Positions 45,773-57,720 of a stretch of 64,000 bases of DNA are shown one piece after another. This DNA comes from Corythucha ciliata. Taxonomy: Eukaryota; Arthropoda; Insecta; Hemiptera; Tingidae. How positions within the stretch are numbered: position 1 is the first letter of the stretch; each line of letters begins with the position of its first letter. The stretch covers positions 11,780,001-11,844,000 of the forward strand of contig CM075941.1 of assembly GCA_038030265.1 (NCBI GenBank), written 5' to 3'. The position numbers and the translations under genes were made by a program. The notes under the pieces are model-generated. The model did not search any database and was not told where the DNA came from. It worked only from the letters and a program-made list of their open reading frames with translations.

Positions 45773-45856
45773 AATAATATAAGTCAAGGACAAGTTCAAT
45801 ACTGATTTTATATTTTATTTACAACCCCAAACATATGATATTATCACCACCCAACA
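45706..45856 (-). repeat. Gypsy 5' LTR, containing the gag-pol start
   Basis: The 151-base LTR begins TGTTGGGTGG on the minus strand and contains the first Met of the polyprotein. The coding frame leaves the LTR through CCAAACA into the adjoining primer-site-like TGGTGCCAGG. Confidence 0.92.
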
Positions 45857-45861
45857 GACAG

Positions 45862-46454
45862 CGAAGCTGGTCCTCATCGGGAAAGGTAAAGGAGACCCAA
45901 ACACAGCGTCAGCCCATAGACCGCTATGCATGCTGGACACTGCTGGAAAGCTGTTTGAGAAACTGCTAAAAAAAAGAACCCTCGAGGCAGTTGCTGCGGC
46001 AGGAGGGCTGTCACCGAAGCAACACGGGTTCAGAGCGGGTAGGTCCACTGTAGATGCGGTGAGAGAAGTGGTAACGGCTGCACAAGCAGCGAAAACAGGA
46101 AACCATTGGTCCCGTGAACTCTGCATGGCGGTCACTCTGGATGTCAGGAATGCTTTCAATTCGGCGAAATGGAGAGACATCTTGCAGGCTCTGAAAGAAG
46201 ATTTTCGAATTCCGGGGTACCTGTACCGTGTTTTGCAAGACTACCTATCCGAGCGATGGGTGACGTTTAGCACGCGGGAGGGGACAAGAAAGAAGCGGAT
46301 TACCTCAGGTGCAGCTCAAGGTTCGGTCCTTGGGGCGGACCTATGGAACATTAATTACGACGGGATTCTGCGTTTGGATATGCCGGAGGGGGTTTTCCTG
46401 GTAGGGTACGCTGACGATGTCGTCATTGTCCTAACAGCTCGAAGGGCTGAGGGC
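45862..46454 (+). pseudogene. R1/Jockey-type LINE reverse transcriptase, right part
   Basis: Continues the frame broken at 41889: KLVLIGKGKGDPN, HRPLCMLDTAGKLFEKLL, KQHGFRAGRSTVDAV, LDVRNAFNSAKW (first catalytic Asp), GAAQGSVLG and GYADDVVIVL (catalytic YADD). It runs open into the N gap, so the remainder is unknown. No stop occurs in the visible part on either side of the Gypsy insertion, so this LINE copy could have been young when interrupted. Confidence 0.88.
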
Positions 46455-46954
46455 NNNNNNNNNNNNNNNNNNNNNNNNNNNNNNNNNNNNNNNNNNNNNN
46501 NNNNNNNNNNNNNNNNNNNNNNNNNNNNNNNNNNNNNNNNNNNNNNNNNNNNNNNNNNNNNNNNNNNNNNNNNNNNNNNNNNNNNNNNNNNNNNNNNNNN
46601 NNNNNNNNNNNNNNNNNNNNNNNNNNNNNNNNNNNNNNNNNNNNNNNNNNNNNNNNNNNNNNNNNNNNNNNNNNNNNNNNNNNNNNNNNNNNNNNNNNNN
46701 NNNNNNNNNNNNNNNNNNNNNNNNNNNNNNNNNNNNNNNNNNNNNNNNNNNNNNNNNNNNNNNNNNNNNNNNNNNNNNNNNNNNNNNNNNNNNNNNNNNN
46801 NNNNNNNNNNNNNNNNNNNNNNNNNNNNNNNNNNNNNNNNNNNNNNNNNNNNNNNNNNNNNNNNNNNNNNNNNNNNNNNNNNNNNNNNNNNNNNNNNNNN
46901 NNNNNNNNNNNNNNNNNNNNNNNNNNNNNNNNNNNNNNNNNNNNNNNNNNNNNN
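46455..46954. other. Assembly gap (500 N)
   Basis: The run of N is exactly 500 bases, a conventional placeholder, so the true distance is unknown. Long frames reported across it are artefacts. Confidence 0.99.
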
Positions 46955-46969
46955 GTTTTTGGGAAGGAT

Positions 46970-47350
46970 TAATCGCAATTAATCGTGTTATAGTTTTACA
47001 GCGGAACCGTTTTAGCGTGTTTTGTCAATTTTAACCGCTTTGATTTCCTCAATTTATTCCACCGCGAATCAGCGTTTTTCCTCAATTTCAGTTTGGAAGT
47101 TGCATTGCGGAACCACGAATAAGCGCTTTTTCGGAGTTATAGACACGAATATTAGCGATTTTTTTCAATTTTTTGCCGCGTCAGCAAGTTGCAAATTGCC
47201 GATTAGTACTTTACTCGGCTTTAAGAACCTAATTAAACTTGGGGACACGGTGTATTTTCTCTTTTTAGCCACGAAGTTTGCTCAAGATAGCGTGAATTTT
47301 CTCAATTTAAGCCACTATAGCGCTTTTAAGCCAATAGCGCTTTTAATCGA
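46970..47350. repeat. Degenerate minisatellite, family A
   Basis: Units like TTTTGTCAATTTTAACCG and CGCGAATCAGCG recur in the same style as 10440-11870. At 47676-47692 the sequence TCTACGCCCCTG matches the right terminus of the hAT-like element at 7460-7474. Confidence 0.65.
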
Positions 47351-47689
47351 ATATTCAGCCCAGTCTTTACTGATATTACTTGCAACGTAATAACTTGCAA
47401 CAGAAATTCGTAGAAAGTAGCCTAAAATCGCTGTCCTACCGTCCGACTTCTTCACATACCTACATCAGTGGATAACCTAAAAATCTTTCAGTTTTCCGTA
47501 TTTAAGCTTCTCGGGGGCCCCGTCTGATAGGTGGCCCGCACCCCTCGCCCCTACCACGCTTCGCTACTGCGTGGGGTCTGAAGTCTCTAATCTGCTAAAC
47601 GTAAACTTCAACGAGAAACGCTCAATTTTGGAGATTTTATGGGGTTCTTTTAGAGCGTTGGTACTAGAGCCCTCCTGTATCTACGCCCC

Positions 47690-48680
47690 TGAATTGTACA
47701 TTTCGGGACTCAACATTCGCGAAAGTGCAAGTTGAAGGTCTTCATTTTCCTCAAATAGCAAGGTGCCGGGCCTTTTTTCAAGTGGCCGCAGAACCTGATG
47801 TGTTAACCGGCCCCGACAGCGCCCAATGCCCGGTAAATATTGCCACGAAATTACATCACTCAGTTAAAAAAAAATTTGCAAAGTTTCATCAGAGCTGAAA
47901 ATATAATGCATAGTTTCAAATTTCGTGCCTAAATATTCTCGAAATTGCGAGGTTGTGGTCTTCATTTTGACGAAATTGCTATTTTCGAGGCGTCTTTTTT
48001 GTGACTCCAGAACCGCGGTCTAGCCGCCCACGACAGCGCCCATAGTCTGACGAATAGCTGATTACCCGCGAAATAGGAAGTTTCCCGGCTGAATATTCGA
48101 GATTTCGCGAGTTTAAGGTCTTTACTTACGCAAAATTGAAAGTTTTCGGGTTCAAATATTCGCGAAATTGGTAAATGGTAGATTCTGATCCAAATTTTCG
48201 CGTAAATAGCAAGTTCATGAGCCTTTTTTAAGTGGGTGTGGACTCTAGGCATGCCAGCACATAGCCCGGCGGAATAGGCTTGCAACTGAAACACTTGGAG
48301 GTAACATATTTGCGAGTTAGAAAGTTCGGGTCCTAATTTCAGCGAAATTACAAACATCATGTCTTAATTAAAGTGACATTGTAAATCCATTGGTCTTAAT
48401 TTCAGCAAAATTGCAAGTTTCAGGCCTTTATTTGTGGGAGCAGAATCCAGACTAGACAGCCCCAAAAGCCCGTGGCGAATACCTATAGGAAATTAGAAGT
48501 TTCCTGGCTGAACACCCGAGTGGCGTTGCAAGTTTCGGGATCTGTTGTTTAGTAGCTAGGTACGCACTCCGGCTGGTTCAGCTTGGCCCCGAGAACGCTC
48601 AAAGCATGACGATTAGCCGCAAAATTACATAATTCGGAGCTAAGTATCAGTGAATTCGCAAGTTTTAGAGATAAATATCT
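47690..48680. repeat. Degenerate minisatellite, family B
   Basis: Phrases such as GCGAAATTGCAAGTTTCGG and GGGTCTTAATTTCAGCGAAATT recur with variable spacing, as in 2700-3900, mixed with AGCCCGACGAATAGC-like pieces. Confidence 0.65.
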
Positions 48681-50900
48681 GCGAAATTTCAAGTTTGCAA
48701 ATTATTTATTCACTCGTTGGTGCCCCGCGGGTGCCAAATATTCTCGGCCCGCCAATGCCCGAGAGAATCCCTCGTGTAAACGAGGCATTGGTAAACAAAA
48801 CCAATTAAAAGGGGAGGGGGGACGCTTGAACAAGTCGTGGCTTTAATTTGAGTTGCTGCGTATAAACTGGAATACACTGTATTTGTATAATAAAATGAAG
48901 TATCCTTGAAACCAGGAATAACCCTCGAAAGGTCAATGTAACTTCCCACTGTCCACCCTAACGTTTTATCTTCTTTCAAATGGCATCAAGTACTTATTTT
49001 AATGACAACCAACAACGGAAAAAATGTTACATCGCTAGGCGGCTCTCACTATACCGACAGGCTCATTTTTATGTACGCTTTAGTTTTTCCGACTATTTGT
49101 GACTCTAGTCGCATTTGTATCACTGCTCGAAAATAATAAGTGCTAACTACCCTTAAATATGTATATGGGTCATTCTTTCATATTTTTTTCCCTCTCATTC
49201 TTACAAGTTACATTGCAAGTCATTAATTTGCCCGGCAGCACAAACCTTCTGAGCGTGTCATTACGACATCACGAGAAACGAAGACGAAACGGAAAAATGA
49301 TGCTTTAGGCTCTGATATAGAGTGAACAAAATTTTTAGTTGGCATTATACAAGAAATGTAGGCGAATTATTGGAAATGGAAGGTGTTCCTCTCTGGTTGG
49401 TGAGTGAACAACAGACCTTGATATTAGGCTCGGTTAGATAGGCGAGGAAAGCCTGATGGACCGGCTATGATTCACACGTTTCGCATTGAATAAGAAAAAT
49501 AATTTCTTTAGTAGAACGTTCAAATCAAAACTATCTCGTGAGCTGTTAATTTTAATACAACTTTCATTTTTTTTTCTTTTTAATTTCACTGTCACATCTC
49601 AAGCCAAAGTGACTGGAGAAGAAATTGTGTGTGGGTGCGCTGGCGAACAATGATCTGATTTGTTTTTAAGATGAATTTCTCCACCTTATTTCTGTTTTGT
49701 ATTTAACTGGGAAGGGGGGGGGGTGGAATACGGTACATACCGATAAGTCCGAGAAGATGTGAATGAAAAGATAATTTATTTGAGTCATAGAGAGAGATTT
49801 GAAGCTTCAAAAAATCTCAAATGTTTGAAGTAAAAAAAACTCATCGGTGTATGTACAACGATTTTTCAAACAAATTGAAATAAAAAAAACCGTCTCCTAC
49901 TCAAAGGAATTTTTCCTGAATTGATTTCATTCAGGCTTTCCTTCTATAGCCACGACCGGCGTTTTTTGGTGTGGGTCGGACAACATATTCGGCTGCCGAA
50001 CAAAAAGACGCGAAATCATTATTCTTAAACGTTATTACAATAATACGGAGGCGACGAGGGTATAGCCTTCTGAACAGTTGGTCGTCCTTATAAAACAAAC
50101 AATAAAACCAAAAGAAGACGCCACCTACAATTCTCGACTCCTGACAATTTGATTTATAGTTTCGCTAACTAAATAATAACCCCGGAATATAGGTTTAGTT
50201 AGATTATGGCGTTCGATGAAGTCATTTTGTACTCCTTTTCCTGTCCCCTCAATGTGTAAAAAACTTTGAATGAGTTTAAAGGATGGGGTCATTATTTGTC
50301 AGAGCTGTAACTAAACGGGCATATGCCATGGGCGTCACGGGATGATGATGGAGGTCTGTTGCTCCCCCCCCCCCCCGAGATTGGAAGATGAAATACAAAT
50401 TAAGAAACGCGGTGCAGGAAAGCGGAAATCAGCCAATCGGCTAGAAATAGTTGAATGCGTTATTATTGAATCGTGCTGGGCTATGCCCTTCCATCGTCGT
50501 CCGGACAACATCAGTTTAATTAATTTATTAATTAAAAATACCGGCGACAGAATTATTCATTATATCCATCTAAGTTTTTTCTTGACAGAAGCTCTTAAGA
50601 GGCTTAGCCTGATGGTCCACTGGAGTATGAACCCTATACCTGAGTTTTCGGCATGGCGCGTGGCGGCATGACCGTATGCGTGCCCTCTATGGTTACTCGA
50701 CCGAATACGGTAGAATATAAGACCGACTAATCCCCCCTAAACAAGTTTGAGTCGCTTGATTTCAGCGGTGCGGCGGTTTAAGCGCGTTGGGAATTTACAG
50801 GGGAAAACGCCTGAAATGTCTTATGTGTGGGTTTTTTGCTAGTAAGTGACAGCGTTTTATCACTTTTTCGACCAGCAAAGTAGAAATTGAGACTTAAACT
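48681..50900. other. Unassigned, no gene recognised
   Basis: The sequence is less repetitive than its flanks. Frames at 48710-48979 and 50342-50671 have no family signature or splice context. There is a C run at 50367-50378 and a G run at about 49714. It could be genuine intergenic DNA. Confidence 0.45.
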
Positions 50901-50904
50901 TGAG

Positions 50905-51660
50905 ATTTCCACTCATAGTCCAGTCAAATTATCCGACAAAATCGGCTAACCTTGCAAAAGGTCCAGTATCATTTTTTATTTTTTTATCTTGTATATGTGC
51001 ATCCATGTCAAGTAATTATCCACTTCACGAAGTGGATGTCCATTTCACGAAGTGGCCCACTTGTCGTAACTTCAAAAAATTACTACATCTTGACAAAAAA
51101 TTGTCCATTACTTGAAAAGGAAATCGTGTTTGTCCAGTTGCTGAAATCAAGCTTCCTTACTGCAAGTGGATGCACGACATTATCCTTTTCGTGAAATGGA
51201 TGAGTGAGGAATCTCAGATGCCGAAACAAGTTTTGTTTTATTTAAAAAGGGTTTTTTTTATTCAGCACTCAAAAACCAGCTTAAAAATGTCGTTGTGCAT
51301 CTACTTGCAGTAAGGAAGCTTAATTTCAGCAACTGGACAAACGTGATTTCCTTTTCAAGAAATGGACATTTTTTTTTTGTCCAGATGACGTAATTTTTTG
51401 AAATTACAGCAAGTGGAGCCACTTCGTGAAATCGTGATTTACATTTTCGAGAAAAAAAATGTAAATTTTAAAACGCTCGGTACAACTTTTGGCAGCCTGA
51501 AAACAACGATTCTTCGGCACTTTTTTCTAAATATCGCTAAACCATCGGCTTTAGAGGAAATTATGCCTTACAACATAGGTAGGGCATAAAATCCCCTACA
51601 TAAAAAGGGTTCGGTGAGCTTCATTTCTTGCCGTCAACCAAAGTTATATAGACATACAAG
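50905..51660. repeat. Dispersed repeat, copy 1, split by a palindromic insert
   Basis: The outer parts (AGTCCAGTCAAATTATCC, CCTTGCAAAAGGTCCAGTAT and later ACGCTCGGTACAACTTTTGG, GGCTTTAGAGGAAA) match the reverse complement of 58430-58806. The internal 436 bases are absent there. Confidence 0.8.
51040..51432. mobile_element. Palindromic MITE-like insert
   Basis: Arms at about 51040-51178 and 51285-51432 are near reverse complements (CATTTCACGAAGTGG, TGAAAAGGAAATC, TTGTCCAGTTGCTGAAAT, AGCTTCCTTACTGCAAGT). A smaller hairpin, CCACTTCACGAAGTGG, sits at the left edge. Absence of this unit from the related repeat at 58.7 kb supports its being an insertion. Confidence 0.82.
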
Positions 51661-53201
51661 TTTCCCCACTCGGGCCTTATCAGTTAAAAAAGAGGCTCAC
51701 TTCATCAGTCCCGTTGTGCTCTGAAAACAGTCGATCAGCTTTCACGACCCAAAAAGCGTTACTTTAAAGTCACAGGATGTGCATTTTTACCACTTTTTAC
51801 ACAATCTCAGCTCATTTCACGCTATTTCCTGCGAATTGAAAAAAATACTGAAAATCCCTAACAGCGCGAAAAAAGCTTTACGTGGGCGCATAGGATTTAG
51901 GGATTTGTTCTAGAAACCAAAGCAGATCATAATATCAGCTGCATCCTGCATCACCATAAAACCTCATGAATTCATTTCATTTTCCTGGATATTAAATGCG
52001 CATTATTTGGTCGCTGGGTCTATGGTCGCTTGGTCGCACAGTCTTATGGACGGGATTGGAAGCGTTCCATCAACGAATATCGGTGAATACACTTCGTTGG
52101 CCCGGAATTTACTGTATAGCAATCGGCTGTGGGAAAGGTCCCGTATTCCTCAAGACTCTCCAAAACATAAATATTTTTTCTATAATTATTGTTACTAAGA
52201 TATAAGAACACTTTCAAAAATCAGAAACCTCTCAGGATTTGACCTGAAATTACTGAATTAATGGAGAAGATATTCCCTCTCACATTGCATTGTCCCATAT
52301 AAATGTATAAATCTAGTACATCGTACAAAAATATAAATTATTACTTCATTCGACCAATCAGTATCTTACTCCGACTTACCCCCCCCCCCCCCAAGAAACA
52401 ATATTATTGTACAGCCAGGGTGTAGTGATGACCCTTCAACAGCTAAAACGCGATGGCTCGAGCCACTGTAAAGGATTTAATTTTTTTCTTTCTTTCTTGC
52501 CGAAATCCGGGCATCCCTGCATGCAGGAAGGTTGGGCTGGGATTAAATCCCCCCCCCCTCTCGAAGATGATCCTGAAGATGTTCAGCTGCGCGGACAGTG
52601 AACCAATTGGGCCGGGAATTTTCCCTCAGCAGGATTTAAGGAAAGAAATTATTTAAATAACCGACTTTTCCAGGATTCACTATTTCATTTTCAGAAGGCC
52701 CCACCAAATTGTCGGACTATTCACGCGTTTCCGAAAAACGTTGACTCTCACCGTGGCTATAAACGAGTGATTTGTGCCATTTTTTTCGAGTGTTTTGATG
52801 TGCGCCAAACACGGTTTGTGAATCTCACAAGCCGTGCTTATTTGAGAAATGCAGCCAGCCTCGGCCAAAATGCCCTTAAGGGGCTCGTCAACGCCTCTCA
52901 AACCCCTGAAAACAGGCCGCAGGGCCAAAAACACCGGAATCATGGAATGAACCACTTCAAATGCTCGTGTTGAGCGAAAAGCCAATTCGATTTTCGGATT
53001 CCCTCTACGGACCATGAGATACGCGAGGTTTCTGAATTTTGGCCATTTTCGCCAAATAGACCCATCATGATTAAGATTAGCTGATTATTGAGTAAATTTC
53101 CTGATGTTGGAAAAAATGTCTGCGGTTGGTTTATTTTATTTTATTTTTTCATTTGCCGGTTTTCATAAAAAGAGAAAAATCTTATTTATTATGAGGAAAA
53201 T
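51661..53201. other. Unassigned, no gene recognised
   Basis: TTATATAGACATACAAGTTT (about 51644) recurs inverted at about 55541, marking a dispersed repeat. A C14 run lies at about 52380. I see no supportable coding region; the 52680-53015 minus frame has no known motif. Confidence 0.4.
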
Positions 53202-53365
53202 GGGCGTGTTCCTATATTGGCCCATCGATGGGATGGGTAATGGTAAAGAATGGTTATAATAATAATGGTACAGAACAAAAATACATGATAATTGTGAGGG
53301 AAAGATCAATCACTGTGGAAACCTAAATCCATCGATGGGTCATCGATGAATATAGGAACACGCCC
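53202..53365. mobile_element. MITE with GGGCGTGTTCCTATATT termini
   Basis: The left end GGGCGTGTTCCTATATT is the exact reverse complement of the right end AATATAGGAACACGCCC. Inside, CCCATCGATGG near the left pairs with CCATCGATGGG near the right. The 164-base length and lack of coding capacity fit a MITE. No clear target duplication. Confidence 0.8.
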
Positions 53366-53424
53366 AACATTTGATGAAAATGACGAAAATATTACCTATT
53401 TTGAGAAAAATGCTTGATACTAAG

Positions 53425-53561
53425 GGCCGTATTCAGAAACCAACCTTAACCTTTACATCTCCTTTAAAGGACTTCAAAACAGATGACATATTTTTATAAA
53501 CCGTCACATTTTTCAACTCCTTTAGTTAAGGCTTTGTAAAGGAGGGTTTCTGAATACGGCC
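53425..53561. mobile_element. MITE with GGGCCGTATTCAGAAAC termini and TAA duplication
   Basis: The left end GGGCCGTATTCAGAAACC and right end GGTTTCTGAATACGGCCC are perfect reverse complements. The base triplet TAA flanks both sides (ACTAA|GGG and CCC|TAAG), the size and type of duplication made by PIF/Harbinger transposases. It is about 138 bases and non-coding. Confidence 0.85.
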
Positions 53562-53599
53562 CTAAGAAAAATATTTAATTGGAGAATAATTGTGTGATT

Positions 53600-54700
53600 T
53601 TTATGAAAACGGTTTATTTTGCAAAAAACGACTCATTGATGACAATTGTCGTTGGCAAAAATTTGTGCGGGTTTGGCTCATTCGAAGAACCTCTTGTGAG
53701 TTTGGCTCTCTAAAAATTGAATTTCACGAGGTCGACAGCTTTCAAGAAACAAATTTTACGGGTTGGGACCTTTACGATCATTTTCACGGGCTTGGCTCTT
53801 TACAACAAAACGAACGTCGCCGCAGTTTCACGCTCCCAAAAGGCAATTTCGCGATGTTGACGCTGTCAGCTTTCAAGGGGGAGTTGTACATGTGTTTCCT
53901 CGACCCCCCTCCAATCATACCTCGCCTACTCCGCGTTACGGAAATTACCGCCGTATTTCTGCACCAATCGTGGACTTCAAGGCTCATTTAAATCTTCAGG
54001 AAATTCTGCACAAGCGTACGATCTTCCTTTTTCATATTTCATCCCTAAAATAACTGCAAAACGCACACAAACTTTTACCTTGAAAATTCACACTCTTTCG
54101 ACGACTTATTTAGGAAAGCAAGATTTTCACCAACAAAATTTATCTCGTTTAAAGTTGATCGTGATTAGTTGCCGATAGCGACCCACATGAATTTTGATAC
54201 AAGTGTTAACATTGTAATCGTGATTAGTTGTTGATCTTGGTTTAAGAAGTTGGTGAAATCGGGCCTTAATAAATAAGCAATGGGTTTGTGGCTCGTTCGA
54301 AGAACCCAATTTCTAGGGTTTGACTCGGTAAAAACCATTTTCGTTAAGCTGAGCACGGAATTTCGTATAGGTTTTGAACTTTGAACCCCAGTTATTTGAC
54401 TGGATGCGACATCTACCAAATGGGAAATGGGTTTTACATAGAACCAAACTCGTTAAATTTGGTTCGTCGAGCTTGTCATACCCCTAGAAACATTTCCTGG
54501 AGAGGCAGAGTGGGGGATTTTCTTAATAAGCCAACGACACAAACCCCGTTTTTAAGGACCTAACCCACGACATTTGATTTCTTTGAGTCCTTCGATCTCG
54601 TGATATTGATTTTAACGGGCGTGAACCCGCGAAATTCGTGTTTTAAAGAGTTAACCCCTCGAAATTGGGTTTTGTAAAGAGACAAATGTCGATATAGTCT
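53600..54700. repeat. Degenerate minisatellite, family C
   Basis: Units such as TTTGGCTCTTTAAAAATTGA, ATTTCACGGG and AACCCGCGAAATT recur about every 30 to 45 bases with strong divergence. An inserted GC-richer piece at 53880-54060 resembles part of the 2169-2529 fold-back (TATTTCTGCACCAAT, TTTAAATCTTCAGGAA). Confidence 0.6.
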
Positions 54701-56160
54701 GAAAATCATTTGTCGTGGCTGCCTTTCACCATGCCAATTTTCACTGCTTCGAATGGTTTGTCTTTGCACTGAAATGACGAACACACTCGGTTATCATTCT
54801 AGTTCTCTAATTCAGTTAAGCAATTTGCAATTTGATCCTCAAAGTCGGTTTGCTGGGACGAATATAAAAGCTCACCCTTCCCTGTGGTCCGGTGGCATTA
54901 ATTTTAATAAATATAATTAATTAAGTTTAGATGATATTTGACCCCAAATTGACTATTATTAGGCTCCAAATACTGATCATTTGTAACTCTTAATAACTGG
55001 CCACGGTACGTAAATGGCCATTTTTCTTCCGAAACTTAAAAATTAGCCTGGAAATTGTCATGTGGTTTCTGAAAATCTCAATTTACCGGGTCATAAATAG
55101 CCCATTTTATTTATTCCGGTAGCAGAGCGGAAACTTGGACTTGATTTTAATTTTACTTCTTTAAAAATAAGCCTCGATTTCTTAATTCAAAAATAAGTTT
55201 TCAAGGGTTTCCAAATTTTAGTTCTAGTAATTTAATTCAATAATGTTATGTGGCTTGATCGACTCCCACTGACAGCGGGGAGTATACATATAAACGTTAT
55301 GGAATGAAAAACGTCAAAATAGATCGTAGGAAAGACTTTAATTTATTTCATGTTTAAACTTCCAGTTGACTACATGCGTTAATTCAAGAGTAGAAGGAGA
55401 CCATAATTAACAATTCCAAGTTTGCCTACCGGAAACAAGCCAAGCTTCGTAGAGAATGACCAGACCACTGGTTAGCAGAACTCTCTATAGTGATCGATTT
55501 TCCCTACATGCTCAGTGACCGCGCGTTATCACGAGTGGGGAAACTTGTAATCTATATAACTTTGCCGTCAACATTCATCCCTTTGTCACTACCAACTTTT
55601 CAAGCCCCCTCCCCCCTACTCGTATGAAAATTTAAAAATCATTTTTTTTCGGCCAAGCTGAAAACTTGGCAAGTCCGGTCACCGACGTTGTCACTACTCG
55701 ACACACCAGTAGAGGACTTACCATGACGCTTGCTTGCAAGTGCTCAACAATCCGGCGTCGAAGAGTTGAAAGAAGAGCTTTTCACTGGAGTCTCCAATGG
55801 CTTTCATGTAGAAATGACCTGGGGGCCAATTCTCTAACAACAAGCAATATTTTTTTCGCCAGCCATGTGTTTATTTCATTCATTTGTTTGAAGAAAATCA
55901 ATGAAATAAACATATGACTTCGAAAAAGCTATTGCTTCGGAGTTAGCCGTTTCTAGCCCTCGCGGGGCCCCTAGGCGAGAACTGTCGGGGGGCCCCCTAG
56001 CAGCCGGTGGAGACGCGGATTCAGGTTTTGCTTAAAAGGATGGGGTTTCAGAAATTGCATGCTTTGCTCTACAAAAAACTGGCTTGATAGACACTCGCAT
56101 CCTTCAAAAAGTTAAAGTAGGTATCCCCACAAAAAACCGGATAAGCTGACTACAGTCGCA
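54701..56160. other. Unassigned, scattered repeat pieces
   Basis: Contains the inverted relative of 51630-51670 at about 55528-55575 and a GC island at 55950-56015 with GGGGCCCCTAGGCG and GGGGGGCCCCCTAG. No supportable gene. Confidence 0.4.
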
Positions 56161-56600
56161 CCAAAAAATGAAAATTTTCGCGCCTTAAAAATGACTAAAC
56201 TTACTATTTACGACCTAAAAATAGCAAAACTGGCGATTTTCGCTCTAATGGTAGCCAAACTGACTTCTCGTGCCTTATAAATTGCTAGACCTACGATTAG
56301 GGAGCCATGAAAATACCTGAAAAGTACATTATTCGCACCCTAAAAATGGCTAAATAGACCATTCGCGCACGAAAAGTGGCCTTAGCTTTCTGGATACTTG
56401 GCGTCCGAAAAACAGCTAAAATGGCTCCAAGCACTCTAAAAATTGCTAAAAACTGACGATTCTCATCCTGAAAATGCCTATAAAGATGACTCCCGCCATG
56501 AAAATGGCAAAAGCGCGCCAAGAATAGCCAAAACTGAGCACTCCCGCCTTTACTTGACCCCCGAAAAATAAAAATAGATTCGTGCCCTAAACGTATCAAC
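56160..56600. repeat. Degenerate minisatellite, family D
   Basis: Units such as CGCACCCTAAAAATGGCTAAA and GACCATTCGCGC recur about every 35 to 45 bases. Confidence 0.6.
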
Positions 56601-57029
56601 AACGGTTGTATTTTATTCGTTGACTCGTTTGAAAATAATAGCGTTGCCGAAACCAGTAGCTCAAATAAATAAGTGGGAGAAGATTTATCATTTCTTTGCC
56701 TTCATTATGAAAATTCTACAACCCCAAGACAGTTACAACGTACAAAAAGATCCAAAAAGCCCCCCAAAACAGACTATTTGTCAATAAAATTAATGATGTT
56801 CAAAAATAGCGATTCAGCCATGAAACCGCGGGATTTTTTTTGCAATTAATAGCAGATTAAACCGAACAGTACATATTTTGCACTTTTATGGAAAGGATAT
56901 ATTTTGCTAGTCCGGCCAATGAAATTACCTGCCTGTTCGGCTCTGTAGCCGTCAAAAGTGCCCCAAATAAGCGGCTGAAACGAAGAACTTGGACGGGGTA
57001 ATGTTCACAAACTTGGCCGGGACACGATC

Positions 57030-57720
57030 AATTTAATCGAAAGTGGAAAATTGTCGAACTGCAGTGGCAAACTGAAAGCACAGTAAGAGTGGCCTCCATT
57101 GAAAAGTTGAAACACGTTCAAGTTTCGTACCGAGAGATCCTTCAAGATCCGAATTTATTGGACTTAGCTCTTTAAAATAGCAATGGAGGGGGGGGGGGTT
57201 CCGTCTCAATTCAATAAACAAGTTCCGTGGGTTTGGCTCTTTCAAATATCAATTTCGAGGGTTTGGCTTAACCGACAAGCCAATTTCGTAATTATGTCTT
57301 CTTCAAAAGACAATTTCGTAAGGTTTCCCTCATTCGAAAAAGCAATTTCGCGGGATATTTAAAAATCGAATTTCCAGGATTTGCCCCTTTAAAGCGTCAA
57401 TTGGGCAGATTTCTCTTCTTTTGAAACCCACGGTTTGGTTCACTTTAGCAACCAAATTTCTTGGATTTGGCTATTTAAAATGGATATTTCACTTTCACAT
57501 GTTTGGATCTTTTAAGACCCCTTTTTGTGGATAAGGCGCCTTCAAAGCCAATTTCGCGGATTCTCATGGTTGGAAAATCCAATTTCGTGGGGCTGAATTC
57601 TTCAAAAACCAAATTATTCGGATTTTTAGCTCTGTAAAACCCAAATTTCCCGGATTTCCTCTCAATTAAAATTCATTATTTTCTGGGCTTGGGCATTTTA
57701 GAACAAGATTTTTAATCGTT
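57030..57720. repeat. Degenerate minisatellite, family C
   Basis: Units such as CAATTTCGTGGGTTTGGCTC and TTTAAAAACC recur about every 30 to 45 bases. A G10 run lies at 57187-57197. Confidence 0.65.

Larger units (their letters stand above)
41890..45856 (-). mobile_element. Complete Gypsy/Mag-like LTR retrotransposon
   Basis: Two near-identical LTRs (41890-42033 and 45706-45856) flank one gag-pol frame on the minus strand. The 5-base target duplication GACAG is present at 41885-41889 and 45857-45861. A polypurine tract (AAAGAGGGGGGA on the minus strand) abuts the 3' LTR at 42034-42045, and a TGG-initial primer-site-like sequence abuts the 5' LTR at 45705. The element is about 3967 bases and interrupts a LINE. 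Confidence 0.95.

Noticed and set aside
46455..46954. Long frames spanning the N run
   Set aside because: Unknown bases cannot be read as codons; only the parts outside the gap carry evidence.
50342..50671. 109-residue frame
   Set aside because: Starts in a C homopolymer region and shows no recognisable domain, splice site or repeated copy.
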